Shown here: positions 16,939 to 25,205 of the stretch, in pieces
Position numbering within the stretch: position 1 is the stretch's first letter
Layout of the letters: each line of letters starts with the position of its first letter
Source of the DNA: Salirhabdus euzebyi
Lineage (GTDB): Bacteria > Bacillota > Bacilli > Bacillales > Alkalibacillaceae
Direction of reading: 5' to 3'
DNA: 64,000 nt
NCBI RefSeq assembly: GCF_014207435.1
Contig: NZ_JACHGH010000002.1
Span: forward strand, 248,001 to 312,000
Notes under the pieces: generated by a model
The model's database searches: none
The model's input: the letters and a program-made list of their open reading frames with translations, nothing else
What the model was told of the DNA's origin: nothing
Program-made: the position numbers and the translations under genes

Positions 16939-18468
16939 TTAACTATTCTGACCGTCTCTTTTCTCATACGTTACAATACCATTGGGCAGGAACCAGATTA
17001 GTGCAAAACTTATGGCACCTAATACGAGTAATCCCCAAAATACGTAATGAAGTGAAATGCTTAGCCCTTCTTGCAATACGGCTAATGTTTCCGGAGAAAA
17101 CATTTTACGATCCTCTGGGTCAAGCAATGCATTTGTCACATCTAAATCAACATCTCCAATTTGTCCCTGATGATTTTGGAAATAGTGAGCTAATCTCGTA
17201 TTCAAAATACCCCCCATAAGGGAAATTCCAACTGTATTACCTAAAATGCGCATAAACATATTGGATGCAGTGGCCACTCCGCGTACTTTCCATTCTACAC
17301 TGCTTTGTACAGACACCACAAAAGTCGTTGTCGTAAAGCCCATTCCCACTCCGACAAAAAAACTACCTGCAGCAACCCATACGGGACCTAATGCCGGTTG
17401 TGAAGTTATCAAAATAAGCGGGCCAATTAACAGGCTGACCCCACCAATCATGGCGGTTTTTAAATAGCCTAATCGAATTAAAACCTTCCCGGCAATTGTG
17501 GCAGAAATCGGCCAACCAATTGACATCATTGCCAGGGAAAAGCCACCGACGATTGCCGAATAACCCATCACACCTTGTACATATGTTGGAATATAACTAA
17601 TAACCCCAATCATAATCATCCCGGTAGTAAGGGAGGCCAAATTAGAAACCATAATAATTTTATTTTTCCAGAGGCCTAACGGCATCATTGGTTCCTCAGC
17701 TCTTGTTTCTTGCAAAATAAAGAGAGTCATACCAATCGCAAACATACTTAATAGAAATAAACTTGGCATGGATGTCCAACCCCATGCGACACCACCTTGT
17801 ATTAGAGCAAGCATGAGTGCACTAATCGAAACAAACAACAAACTCGATCCAATATAATCAATAGAATGTTTTTTCTTCTCCACACCTTCATGAAGAAACA
17901 AAACAATTCCAATTAACGACAGAATACCAAAAGGAATATTGATCCAATAAACCCAAGACCAGTTGATATACTCAACAAAAAGAGCCCCGAGTGCTGGGCC
18001 AACAATGGATGAAATCCCCCAAACACTTGCCAAATATCCTTGGATTTTAGAACGCTCTTCAATTGTATAAATATCCCCAACAATAGTAGAAGCAATCGGT
18101 TGTACAGCCCCTGCGCCAATACCTTGAATAAACCGAAAAGCGATTAGCGCCGGCATGGTTGTCGCAAAGCCGCAAAGAATGGATCCCACTAAAAAGATAA
18201 TAATTCCTACTACATAAACAGGCTTCCGTCCAAATAAATCAGCTAGTTTCCCATAAATTGGAATGGTTACAGCCTGCATTAATAAGTATATAGAAAAAAC
18301 CCAACTGAAAAGCTTAAACCCACCTAGGTCAGATACAATGCTAGGCATGGCAGTTGCGACAATTGTTGCTTCAATCGCAGCCATGAACATTCCAATGATA
18401 ATAGCGATAAGAACAAAAGTCCGCTTTGTCGTTTTGGGGGTTCCAGCTTGTAAAAGTACACGAGCCAT
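16939..18468 (-). CDS. MFS drug efflux transporter, DHA2 (EmrB/QacA) family
   Basis: A 509-residue transporter with about 14 hydrophobic segments, the DHA2 layout of proton-driven drug exporters. Motif A, GKLADLFGRKPVY, is at about residues 75-87, and the proline/glycine-rich motif C region WGISSIVGPALGA near 150 marks an antiporter. The start ATG at 18468 follows GAAGGAAGG on the minus strand. It stands alone, convergent with the catabolic island and with no regulator next to it. The substrate is not predictable. Confidence 0.9.
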   Translation of the reverse strand: MARVLLQAGTPKTTKRTFVLIAIIIGMFMAAIEATIVATAMPSIVSDLGGFKLFSWVFSIYLLMQAVTIPIYGKLADLFGRKPVYVVGIIIFLVGSILCGFATTMPALIAFRFIQGIGAGAVQPIASTIVGDIYTIEERSKIQGYLASVWGISSIVGPALGALFVEYINWSWVYWINIPFGILSLIGIVLFLHEGVEKKKHSIDYIGSSLLFVSISALMLALIQGGVAWGWTSMPSLFLLSMFAIGMTLFILQETRAEEPMMPLGLWKNKIIMVSNLASLTTGMIMIGVISYIPTYVQGVMGYSAIVGGFSLAMMSIGWPISATIAGKVLIRLGYLKTAMIGGVSLLIGPLILITSQPALGPVWVAAGSFFVGVGMGFTTTTFVVSVQSSVEWKVRGVATASNMFMRILGNTVGISLMGGILNTRLAHYFQNHQGQIGDVDLDVTNALLDPEDRKMFSPETLAVLQEGLSISLHYVFWGLLVLGAISFALIWFLPNGIVTYEKRDGQNS

Positions 18469-18716
18469 TATGTAAACCTTCCTTCATTACATGTGTTATC
18501 TTTATAGTATATCACTGCGTTTTAAAATCTTTATAAAAAAATCATTTCAGGTTTTGACAAATAATACAAGGCAGGTTGCACTAAAAAATGTAAGAAAATG
18601 AAACCCAATAGAACCCATTTCGTATAAAAAGAAACAATAAAGAACAAGGGGACGATAAACTATTAGCAGGAAAACAAGGAATTATAAAATAATAAAGACC
18701 TCGTGAAAGATTTCAC

Positions 18717-18746
18717 ATGACATTTTGTGAAGCAAAGAGGTATAAT
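18717..18746 (+). promoter_or_regulatory. promoter of the first manganese-riboswitch transcript
   Basis: ATGACA (18717-18722) and TATAAT (18741-18746) are 18 bases apart, just upstream of the riboswitch. The second riboswitch has the same ATGACA/TATAAT pair. The 240 bases between this promoter and the efflux gene start show no other feature. Confidence 0.6.
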
Positions 18747-18756
18747 AGGATGTAAA

Positions 18757-18877
18757 TTCCTTCTTAGGGGAGTAGCTTTTACAATAAAGTCGTCAATACG
18801 GAGCAACAAACTCCCGGCTTTATTGGCAACTAATTGTTGTTAGCCAGACCTTTGCCAATTGGTAAAGGTCTTTTTTT
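18757..18877 (+). ncRNA. yybP-ykoY manganese riboswitch 1 with terminator
   Basis: The leader carries the yybP-ykoY hallmarks: AGGGGAGTAGC at the 5' side, GTCGTCAATAC, a CCGGC-TTTATTGGCAAC arm and GCCAGACC at the 3' side. The 3' strand AGACCTTTGCC (18846-18856) can also pair with GGTAAAGGTCT (18861-18871) followed by a run of T, an intrinsic terminator. Members of this class sense Mn2+ and turn downstream genes on by preventing the terminator. The regulated gene is the CNNM-type protein at 19005. Confidence 0.88.
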
Positions 18878-19004
18878 ATGAACCGCAATTAACAAAAAAG
18901 AATGACATACTGCCCAACGGTAACACTAAAAAAGTATCAGTTTGGGGGAATAGTCGTTCTGAACACTTTTTTATCAAAATGTAATTAACTTGGAGGTCGA
19001 TTTT

Positions 19005-20330
19005 TTGGGCACCGAAATAATGGTACTCATTATTCTTATTATTTTAAACGCTTTTTTTGCAGCATCGGAAATGGCACTTGTATCATTAAACGATAATAAA
19101 ATTAAACTCATGGCTGATGGTGGAAATAAAAAGGCCAAGCTTGTGGAGAATCTTCTATCCGAGCCAAGTCGTTTTTTGGCAACAATCCAAATTGGGATTA
19201 CGCTTGCAGGATTCTTAGCTAGTGCATTTGCAGCAAGTAGCTTTGCTGGAAGGATGGCTAGTGCGTTATATGAAATGGGTGTTCCGCTACAACCTAGAAT
19301 GCTGGAGACCATTTCTACAATCATCATCACATTAATTTTATCTTACTTTACACTTGTATTAGGAGAGCTAGTTCCCAAAAGGTTAGCTCTGCAAAAAGCA
19401 GAAGGGGTAGCTTTTTTTGCTGCAGGTCCTTTAACATTACTTTCAAAAATCACCTATCCGTTTGTAAAATTCTTAACGATATCCACTAATATGGTTGTTC
19501 GGTTATTTGGTATTGACCCAAACAAAGAGCATGAAGAAGTTACCGAAGAGGAAATTCGTATGATGGTCGATGTTGGGAAGGAAAAAGGAACCATTCAACA
19601 GTCTGAAAAAGAAATGATCAACAACATATTTGAGTTTGACAATAAGACAGTTTCTGATATCATGACACACCGAACAAATATCGTAGCGATACCCATTGGA
19701 ATTAGCTTGAAAGAAACAGTAGAACTAGTAAAACAAGAAAAATACACCAGACTTCCTGTATACGAAGATCATATTGATAACATCATCGGTATTTTACATG
19801 TGAAAGACTTAATACAGTTTGTTGACGGGGAAGATAAAGAATCATTTAATCTAAGAGAGATGATTCGGGAACCTTTTTATGTTTTGGAATCCATTCGGAT
19901 TGACTACTTGTTTAATGATATGCAGAAGAATAATGTTCATATTGCAATCGCAATTGACGAGTATGGTGGAACTGATGGAGTCGTAACGATAGAGGATGTC
20001 ATTGAAGAAATTGTTGGGAATATATTTGATGAGTACGATGAACCAGAATTGGATATAGCTGAAATTGAAGAAATAGACAAAACACATTATGTAATAGCTG
20101 GAACGACAAATTTATATGAAGTAGAGGATATATTAAAAGTTCAATTTCCTACGCAAGAGTATGATACATTAAGTGGGTTTTTAATTGGTCAACTTGGATA
20201 TTTACCAAGTGCAGATGATAATCCTGTAGTAGAATATGAAAATATCCTTTTTTCTATAGAGGAAATGAACGATCGACGAGTCATTAAGGTGAATGTAACA
20301 GTAAAAGATGATGTCATAGAGGAAAATTAA
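19005..20330 (+). CDS. CNNM/CorC-type membrane protein (hemolysin-like), putative metal exporter
   Basis: A 441-residue protein with an N-terminal DUF21/CNNM membrane domain (three to four segments, residues 1-135), two CBS domains (about 205-330, including MTHRTNIVAIP and DEYGGTDGVVTIEDV), then a CorC_HlyC domain at the C-terminus. Relatives in Bacillus include the Mg-efflux protein MpfA. Control by a Mn riboswitch suggests a role in exporting or tolerating Mn2+ or Mg2+; that is inference. TTG 19005 is chosen because GGAGG lies eight bases before it, while TTG 18990 overlaps that site. Confidence 0.88.
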   Translation: MGTEIMVLIILIILNAFFAASEMALVSLNDNKIKLMADGGNKKAKLVENLLSEPSRFLATIQIGITLAGFLASAFAASSFAGRMASALYEMGVPLQPRMLETISTIIITLILSYFTLVLGELVPKRLALQKAEGVAFFAAGPLTLLSKITYPFVKFLTISTNMVVRLFGIDPNKEHEEVTEEEIRMMVDVGKEKGTIQQSEKEMINNIFEFDNKTVSDIMTHRTNIVAIPIGISLKETVELVKQEKYTRLPVYEDHIDNIIGILHVKDLIQFVDGEDKESFNLREMIREPFYVLESIRIDYLFNDMQKNNVHIAIAIDEYGGTDGVVTIEDVIEEIVGNIFDEYDEPELDIAEIEEIDKTHYVIAGTTNLYEVEDILKVQFPTQEYDTLSGFLIGQLGYLPSADDNPVVEYENILFSIEEMNDRRVIKVNVTVKDDVIEEN

Positions 20331-20357
20331 ATTCACAATATTGCCACTAGATTTTTC

Positions 20358-20386
20358 ATGACAAGAAAACGTAAGTTATGTATAAT
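20358..20386 (+). promoter_or_regulatory. promoter of the second manganese-riboswitch transcript
   Basis: ATGACA (20358-20363) and TATAAT (20381-20386) are separated by the ideal 17 bases and stand 15 bases before the second riboswitch, so that gene is transcribed independently of the CNNM gene. Confidence 0.65.
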
Positions 20387-20401
20387 TATAGTAACTATAT
20401 A

Positions 20402-20520
20402 ATCCTTAAGGGGAGTAGCTTTTACAGTAAAGTCGTCAATACAGAGTGTTTTACTCTCGGTTTTACTGGCAACTATGTTGTTAGCAAGACCTTACCATTA
20501 TATTTGGTAGGTCTTTTTTT
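20402..20520 (+). ncRNA. yybP-ykoY manganese riboswitch 2 with terminator
   Basis: This leader repeats most of the first: AAGGGGAGTAGCTTTTACA, GTCGTCAATAC, a GGTTTTACTGGCAAC arm and AGCAAGACCTTACC. The terminator uses AGACCTTACCA (20488-20498) against TGGTAGGTCT and a T run to 20520. The strong likeness to the leader at 18757 suggests duplication of the regulatory element. The controlled gene is the membrane protein at 20635. Confidence 0.88.
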
Positions 20521-20634
20521 GTAGACGAGGCTAACCTCAGGGAGTTTAACTAACGCTTGATGAAAATTCATCTTTTCATTATATTTTCGAAAAATTGCAA
20601 TAAATATATAACAAACGATAAGGGAGTGGATGGA

Positions 20635-21081
20635 ATGAGCAAATTTTTGTTTAAGAACATGCCAGCTTCTGTACGTCGGGAAATTGAAATCGTTTCTGAT
20701 TTATTTAGGCCGTATATAAAGAAAAATTCAAAATATATCTTTTTTGCGATGCCTTTGTTGACTGTTTCTATGGCTTATCTTGTTATTTCTTTAGTGACTG
20801 GTTCTTGGTATTTAGACAATCTACCTAGCCTAGCAATTTATGCTTTATTAGCATCACTAGGTTTTGCTTTTTATAAAGAATCGAAACACGTTCGATCTGA
20901 AATGGAAGAGGTCGGAATGAATCATATGATTGAACGAATTACCAAAAGCCAATACATGGATGATAACAAAAAGAAAGAATATATCCGCAGTATAAAAGAG
21001 CAGCCCAAAATTAGTTTTGAAGCGTTCTTAAACTTTTTAAATGAAGAAGACCAATATAAGCGGAGTATGTTTGGGAACTAA
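20635..21081 (+). CDS. small membrane protein under a manganese riboswitch (DUF5392-like)
   Basis: A 148-residue protein with two membrane segments (about residues 37-57 and 67-85) flanked by charged, helical ends. From memory it resembles the DUF5392 family of Bacillaceae, whose function is unknown; I am not certain of that match. The start at 20635 follows AAGGGAGTGG; a longer reading from 20557 lacks a ribosome site. The riboswitch suggests a role in manganese homeostasis. A terminator follows at 21088. Confidence 0.75.
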   Translation: MSKFLFKNMPASVRREIEIVSDLFRPYIKKNSKYIFFAMPLLTVSMAYLVISLVTGSWYLDNLPSLAIYALLASLGFAFYKESKHVRSEMEEVGMNHMIERITKSQYMDDNKKKEYIRSIKEQPKISFEAFLNFLNEEDQYKRSMFGN

Positions 21082-21087
21082 ATAAGA

Positions 21088-21128
21088 ATGCACGTGTCAT
21101 TTCACTTTTATGACATGTGCATTTTTTT
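21088..21128 (+). terminator. intrinsic terminator
   Basis: TGCACGTGTCAT and ATGACATGTGCA form a 12-bp stem (one G-U pair) followed by seven T residues, just after the small membrane protein. Confidence 0.85.
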
Positions 21129-21312
21129 ATTCAACTTTTTCCTCACTCACCACGTTAATTATCCTTTATAAAATTAAAACTTTGTTAGATTTTCTTCGTT
21201 CCTACATCAAAATTCAAAATACAATGTTAGATTATCTTACATGTTTAATGACAGACCTGCCAAATTCCCTTAAACTAAGTTTAATTGAAAGACGAAAAGG
21301 AGGGATAAATAA

Positions 21313-21678
21313 GTGAAATGGAGTTGGGTAGCCCAACTTTTCATTATAATAGGGTTCCTCATTTTTGGTTACATCACCGTAAAATTCTTTCATATACCGT
21401 TACCCGGTAGTGTTGTAGGTATGATACTACTCTTCATGTTTTTGATGATTGGGCTAATAAAAATAGAATGGATAGAAAAATTATCAACCTTCCAGCTTAA
21501 ACACCTCACCTTTTTGTTTATCCCCCCAATTGTAAGTTTGTTTATATCGACTGCTTTTCTACGTATGATGCATTGGAATGTTTTGATCATAATTGTGGTG
21601 AGTAGTATTTGTTGCTTACTAGCTTCTGCTTATGCAGTAGAAAGGTATGAAAAAATAAAAAGGAGGAATATAGAATGA
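21313..21678 (+). CDS. holin-like CidA/LrgA family protein
   Basis: A 121-residue protein with four hydrophobic segments and the CidA/LrgA sequence pattern IPLPGSVVGMILLF (about residues 28-41) and LTFLFIPPIVSL. In Staphylococcus the LrgA/CidA proteins influence murein hydrolase activity and overflow-metabolite transport. The start is GTG behind AAGGAGGG. It overlaps the LrgB-like gene by four bases, the normal two-gene arrangement. Confidence 0.88.
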   Translation: MKWSWVAQLFIIIGFLIFGYITVKFFHIPLPGSVVGMILLFMFLMIGLIKIEWIEKLSTFQLKHLTFLFIPPIVSLFISTAFLRMMHWNVLIIIVVSSICCLLASAYAVERYEKIKRRNIE

Positions 21679-22370
21679 CAGCAATAATAGGAAATGTATT
21701 ATTTTGCCTCTCCGCAACTATCATTTTTTACTTTTTCGGTTTAAAGCTTTTTCAAAAATATAGGAAAGCATGGCTGAATCCATTGTACATTTCTTCTGGT
21801 TTACTCATTCTATTAATCTTAAGTTCAAACATAAATCCGAACACGTATTTACAAGGAAGTTTTATATTTGATGTTTTGTTACAGCTTGCTGTGGTTTCAT
21901 TAGCTGTTCCTTTATATAAGCAATGGTCCTTCTTAAGAAAAAATTACAAAAAAGTCCTATTGGGGGTTATATGTGGAACTGCAATGGGTGTAATTTCTGT
22001 CTCTGCTATGGCCCACTTATTCCATTTGCAAGATCAGTTGGTAGCTTCTTTAATACCGAAATCAGTTACACTACCTGTAGCATTAACCATTTCTAATAAT
22101 CTTGGTGGGCTAACCTCTACCACAGTCTTTATTGTAATTATTTCTGCACTTATATCGGTGACAATCGGGCCTAAGCTATTAAAAAGATTTGGTATTAAAA
22201 GCAAAGCTGCAAAAGGACTTGCAATGGGGACATCCGCACAAATGCTCGGTGCCAATCGATCACTCATATGGGGAGAGGAGGAAGGAGCAATGGGGAGTGT
22301 TGCCATGACAACATCTGCTGTATTTTTATCGATATCAGTACCAGTCCTTTCCCTTGTGATGAATGTATGA
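21675..22370 (+). CDS. CidB/LrgB family membrane protein
   Basis: A 231-residue multi-pass membrane protein, the usual LrgB length. Recognisable regions are LIPKSVTLPVALTISNNLGG and the C-terminal GAMGSVAMT. It is coupled to the CidA/LrgA partner by a four-base overlap and overlaps the small gene at 22367 by four bases as well, so at least three, probably four, proteins are made from one message. No LytTR or LysR-type regulator lies beside the pair. Confidence 0.88.
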   Translation: MTAIIGNVLFCLSATIIFYFFGLKLFQKYRKAWLNPLYISSGLLILLILSSNINPNTYLQGSFIFDVLLQLAVVSLAVPLYKQWSFLRKNYKKVLLGVICGTAMGVISVSAMAHLFHLQDQLVASLIPKSVTLPVALTISNNLGGLTSTTVFIVIISALISVTIGPKLLKRFGIKSKAAKGLAMGTSAQMLGANRSLIWGEEEGAMGSVAMTTSAVFLSISVPVLSLVMNV

Positions 22371-22549
22371 TAAAAAGAGAAATGGTTGAATTAGCAGAAG
22401 AAATAATAAAATTAGATAGGAAAAGGGACGAATTATACGAAAAGTTACTGCTTCAGTATGGCTCACAGGCCCATGCTTTTTTAAGATATATCCAAAACCA
22501 TACTGAAATGAGTGGAGGGGTGCAAAATGATGAAAAATCAGCTTCGTGA
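22367..22549 (+). CDS. small uncharacterised protein coupled to lrgB
   Basis: A 60-residue, charged, helical protein. Its ATG overlaps the LrgB stop (ATGA), and its tail overlaps the start of the next small gene by 23 bases. I do not recognise a family. The first 45 residues form a Glu/Lys-rich amphipathic helix (ELAEEIIKLDRKRDELYEKL). The coupled arrangement with lrgAB and an FbpA-like protein argues that it is translated. Confidence 0.6.
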   Translation: MIKREMVELAEEIIKLDRKRDELYEKLLLQYGSQAHAFLRYIQNHTEMSGGVQNDEKSAS

Positions 22550-22697
22550 AGCGGTCGATAAAGTTAGAAGCTTTTATATTCAACAACTTATTGATGCTGG
22601 TGTTTATACCGATAAGGACGAAGAAATCCACACCTTAACATTAACAGAACTCAAACTCATATTTAATAAACTCAATCGACAAAAAGAACATGGCTAA
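22527..22697 (+). CDS. FbpA-like small basic protein
   Basis: A 56-residue protein with the pattern LREAVDKVRSFYIQQLIDAG followed by VYTDKDEEIHTLTLTEL, close to the Fur-regulated basic protein A family (lysine-rich helix, then a LYELTLSEL-like segment). FbpA of B. subtilis works with the small RNA FsrA in iron-sparing control. I see no clear Fur box, so membership rests on sequence pattern only. ATG 22527 follows GGAGGGG; ATG 22530 is an equally possible start. Confidence 0.7.
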   Translation: MMKNQLREAVDKVRSFYIQQLIDAGVYTDKDEEIHTLTLTELKLIFNKLNRQKEHG

Positions 22698-22770
22698 GAA
22701 ACTAGTCGACATGAAAATAATAGAAAATAGAGGTATGATAGAAGAAATATGACAGAGGAGGGAAGGGTTC

Positions 22771-23073
22771 TTGTCTTCTTATAAAGATAAAAAAGTGATT
22801 AGTATCGGAACAGTTCATGAGCTTACCGGTTTATCAGAACGAAAGATCCGTTATTACGAAGAACGTGGACTCCTTTTTCCAGAGCGAACAAAGCGTGGTA
22901 CGAGAAAATATTCCTTTTCGGATGTCGAGTTATTGATGAAGATTGCTGATAAACGGGAAGAAGGCGTTCAAACGAAAGAAATTAAAGAAGAAGTAAGAAA
23001 TGAAAATAAAAAGCAAATGCGCAATGATATGCTCCGTGGACAAATTAATGCACATTTTAATATGAGGAAATAA
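22771..23073 (+). CDS. tnrA: TnrA/GlnR-family MerR regulator of nitrogen metabolism
   Basis: A 100-residue MerR protein. The N-terminal domain contains [30 protein letters not shown] and [14 protein letters not shown], matching TnrA closely; the C-terminal [13 protein letters not shown] corresponds to the tail through which TnrA binds feedback-inhibited glutamine synthetase. TnrA activates and represses nitrogen-use genes during nitrogen limitation. GlnR is the close alternative, but GlnR is usually longer and next to glnA. The start is TTG behind GGAGGGAAGG. It is monocistronic, with a terminator at 23079. Confidence 0.85.
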   Translation: MSSYKDKKVISIGTVHELTGLSERKIRYYEERGLLFPERTKRGTRKYSFSDVELLMKIADKREEGVQTKEIKEEVRNENKKQMRNDMLRGQINAHFNMRK

Positions 23074-23078
23074 TAGGA

Positions 23079-23105
23079 AGCCTAGGCACACCGCTTAGGC
23101 TTTTT
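23079..23105 (+). terminator. terminator of the TnrA-type gene
   Basis: AGCCTA (23079-23084) and TAGGCT (23096-23101) form a short stem with adjoining GC pairs, followed by TTTTT. Confidence 0.75.
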
Positions 23106-23166
23106 GTGTTTAAAATTAATAGTATAATATATTATAAAGTAATGGAAAAATTATGAGAGGTGAAGT

Positions 23167-23715
23167 ATGAAAAAGATTGCTTTTATTACATATGACGGAT
23201 TTGCTCTTTGGCAAGTTGCATTGCTTCAAAAGTTCTTAAAGCAAGAAGGGTGGGCAATAGATACTTTTTCTTTGCATGGTGGGATTGTTCAATCAGATGG
23301 TGGGCTTGAAATAGTTTCAACAACATTAGAAAAGGCAGATCCACTTACCTATGATTTACTCATGATGGCTGGAGGAGACATTACGGATGATTTATTAACA
23401 AACGAAACGTTAAAATTGTTTATACAGCAGTTCAACGGAATCATTGCTGCAAGTTGCGCATCCTCTATTATAGTAGCGTCTGCAGGTTTGTTAGATTGCC
23501 AGTATACGACCATGCCTCACCTGAATGAGCAATTTCATGATTACTATGTTGATGGTACGTATGTAGATAGTGATATTTGTGTAACAGAAAGAATCATAAC
23601 AAGTAGGGGTTATGCGCATTACGACTTGATGATTGCCGTGTTAGAAAAATTAAATATCACGACTAATAAGCCAAAATTGAAGCAATTAGCTTTAAAACTA
23701 GCTAAAAATCAATAA
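23167..23715 (+). CDS. DJ-1/PfpI family protein
   Basis: A 182-residue class-I-amidotransferase-like protein. The nucleophile elbow AASCASS places Cys at about residue 98, preceded by MMAGGD, the layout of DJ-1/PfpI proteins (chaperone, deglycase or amidase-like activities are reported in the family). It resembles the YdeA-type branch seen in Bacillus, so the exact role is unknown. The start ATG follows GAGAGGTGAAG; it appears monocistronic. Confidence 0.82.
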   Translation: MKKIAFITYDGFALWQVALLQKFLKQEGWAIDTFSLHGGIVQSDGGLEIVSTTLEKADPLTYDLLMMAGGDITDDLLTNETLKLFIQQFNGIIAASCASSIIVASAGLLDCQYTTMPHLNEQFHDYYVDGTYVDSDICVTERIITSRGYAHYDLMIAVLEKLNITTNKPKLKQLALKLAKNQ

Positions 23716-23879
23716 GTTTGTTAAATATCATTTCATATCAAAAAAAAGATAGATAACAAAATGCAACACGTGCATCATACATAAATAGCTAAAAAATGAT
23801 AAGTTCAGTCCCTTTTTTGCAACGACTGTCGTTTTATGCGCTTGCCCGGGAAATATTAGTGTGGAAATCATATATATGT

Positions 23880-23917
23880 AAAAAGGAGCTCTTCTTAATT
23901 ATGAGGGCCCCTTTTAT
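23880..23917. terminator. probable bidirectional terminator
   Basis: AAAAGGAGCTC and GAGGGCCCCTTTT form an imperfect stem between the convergent DJ-1-like and CBO0543-like genes, with A and T runs on either side. Confidence 0.5.
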
Positions 23918-23918
23918 C

Positions 23919-24467
23919 TTACTTCCAATAAACTTGATAATTATTTCTAAGACTTGCCCAATAACCAATTAGAAAAATTAAATAATAGATAGGGAAGGAA
24001 TAAAAACTACTCCAATTAATTTCTTTATAGAAGTCAAAGTGTTTAAATAAAGGACCGCCGACAAAGGCTGCAAGGATTGCGAATAACGTCCCTTTTAAGT
24101 GAGGAGATAGCTTTGGTTTATATTCAATTAAGCTGATAATGACGACAGGAATTAACGTCCAATCCCACGGGACAAATGCAGGCATCCATGGAAAAACCTC
24201 ATAATGATAGAGCCAAAAACCAAACTGAACACCTAGAAAATCTAAAAAGGAGGTTGTGATTATAACTAAAAAGGCAGAATAAAGAAATCTATTTCTACTT
24301 TCCTGTTTGCTAAACATTACCTATAAGACCCAAGGTGTAAAGGTTAGAAAGAGACCGACCCACCAATGTGGAGTGAGAAAAACATGTTCTATCCAAAGGG
24401 AGTATTTAGTTTCCTGTGATTGTACAATTTTTTCGTGCAATTCGATATTTTGATGTATATATACCAA
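23919..24467 (-). pseudogene. CBO0543-family membrane protein interrupted by an amber codon
   Basis: On the minus strand a frame opens at TTG 24467 behind GGAGGCG and runs to 23919, but codon 49 is TAG (24323-24321). The first 48 residues end in LTPHWWVGLFLTFTPWVL, the expected N-terminal part of CBO0543-like membrane proteins; the rest, from VMFSKQESRNRFLY, continues the same family in the same frame with four or five membrane segments. A single TGG-to-TAG change would explain it. Restart at ATG 24317 is possible but has no clear ribosome site. The full protein would be 182 residues. Confidence 0.7.
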
Positions 24468-24658
24468 AAAATCGCCTCCGCTTTTTGTTAAATAGTATTA
24501 ACCGGGATTCACTGATTTAGACAGCTAAAATAATACGTTTTGTATTACTACAGAAATTCGAAAAAATGATGCAGATATCTGTCCCATTTTCATAAACTAA
24601 TAGTAAGTTTTTCGAGAGCATATTTATTAGTATAATGCTTTGTTTGTGGAGGGGACTT

Positions 24659-25189
24659 ATGAGGATAAAATCTATTATGAAACCGTTGATGGTGGTATTA
24701 GGAGTTTGTTTGGCTGTTTATTTTTTTATTTATTTCCAAAACTCTACCATTGAAAAAGTGGCAGAGGATAGACATGGGGATGTAGAAATTCTAGAACAAA
24801 TCGAAATCGACAATAGTACCTTCGTGATGTTTGATACAGGTAAGTACATTATGGGAGAAGTGTATGAGAAGCGATTGTTTGGTTGGAAGGCTATTCAACA
24901 TAGTCAAGCAATAAATGGGCGTAATCAGGATTCCCCGTTTAGAACAGATTTCTTTGCGTATGTGGATATGGGGGATATTGGTATTTATTATGGTTATGTA
25001 AATCCATCTGAAATAGAATCTATTCGTTTTCAATTAGATAGCTTTGATATGATACATGAAACAAGCACGTATTACTGGTATATTCCTGTTGTAACAGAAG
25101 ACAAAAATGGTAGCTTCCAATCCAATCAATTTAGCGTTATCTTAAATAGTGGAAAGATTGTTTACTACCCATTTGAGGAATTTCAATAA
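24659..25189 (+). CDS. membrane-anchored protein of unknown function
   Basis: A 176-residue protein that I do not recognise. Residues 8-24 form one hydrophobic anchor, and the remaining 150 residues should lie outside the cell. That domain is beta-rich with many aromatic residues (MGDIGIYYGYVNPSEIES, YYWYIPVV) and no cysteine. ATG 24659 follows GGAGGGGAC; an upstream in-frame start at 24635 is less likely. The acetyltransferase gene follows 16 bases later and may be cotranscribed. The 190 bases upstream hold only a TATAAT-like sequence. Confidence 0.65.
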   Translation: MRIKSIMKPLMVVLGVCLAVYFFIYFQNSTIEKVAEDRHGDVEILEQIEIDNSTFVMFDTGKYIMGEVYEKRLFGWKAIQHSQAINGRNQDSPFRTDFFAYVDMGDIGIYYGYVNPSEIESIRFQLDSFDMIHETSTYYWYIPVVTEDKNGSFQSNQFSVILNSGKIVYYPFEEFQ

Positions 25190-25205
25190 GGAAGGATAGA
25201 AATAA

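Noticed and set aside
18757-18877. A T-box leader or another riboswitch class
   Set aside because: There is no T-box sequence (GGGTGG type) and no specifier loop; the GGGGAGTAGC and AGACC elements fit yybP-ykoY.
21110-21316. A 68-residue plus-strand frame before the lrgA-like gene
   Set aside because: It begins inside the terminator hairpin, has no ribosome site and only random composition.
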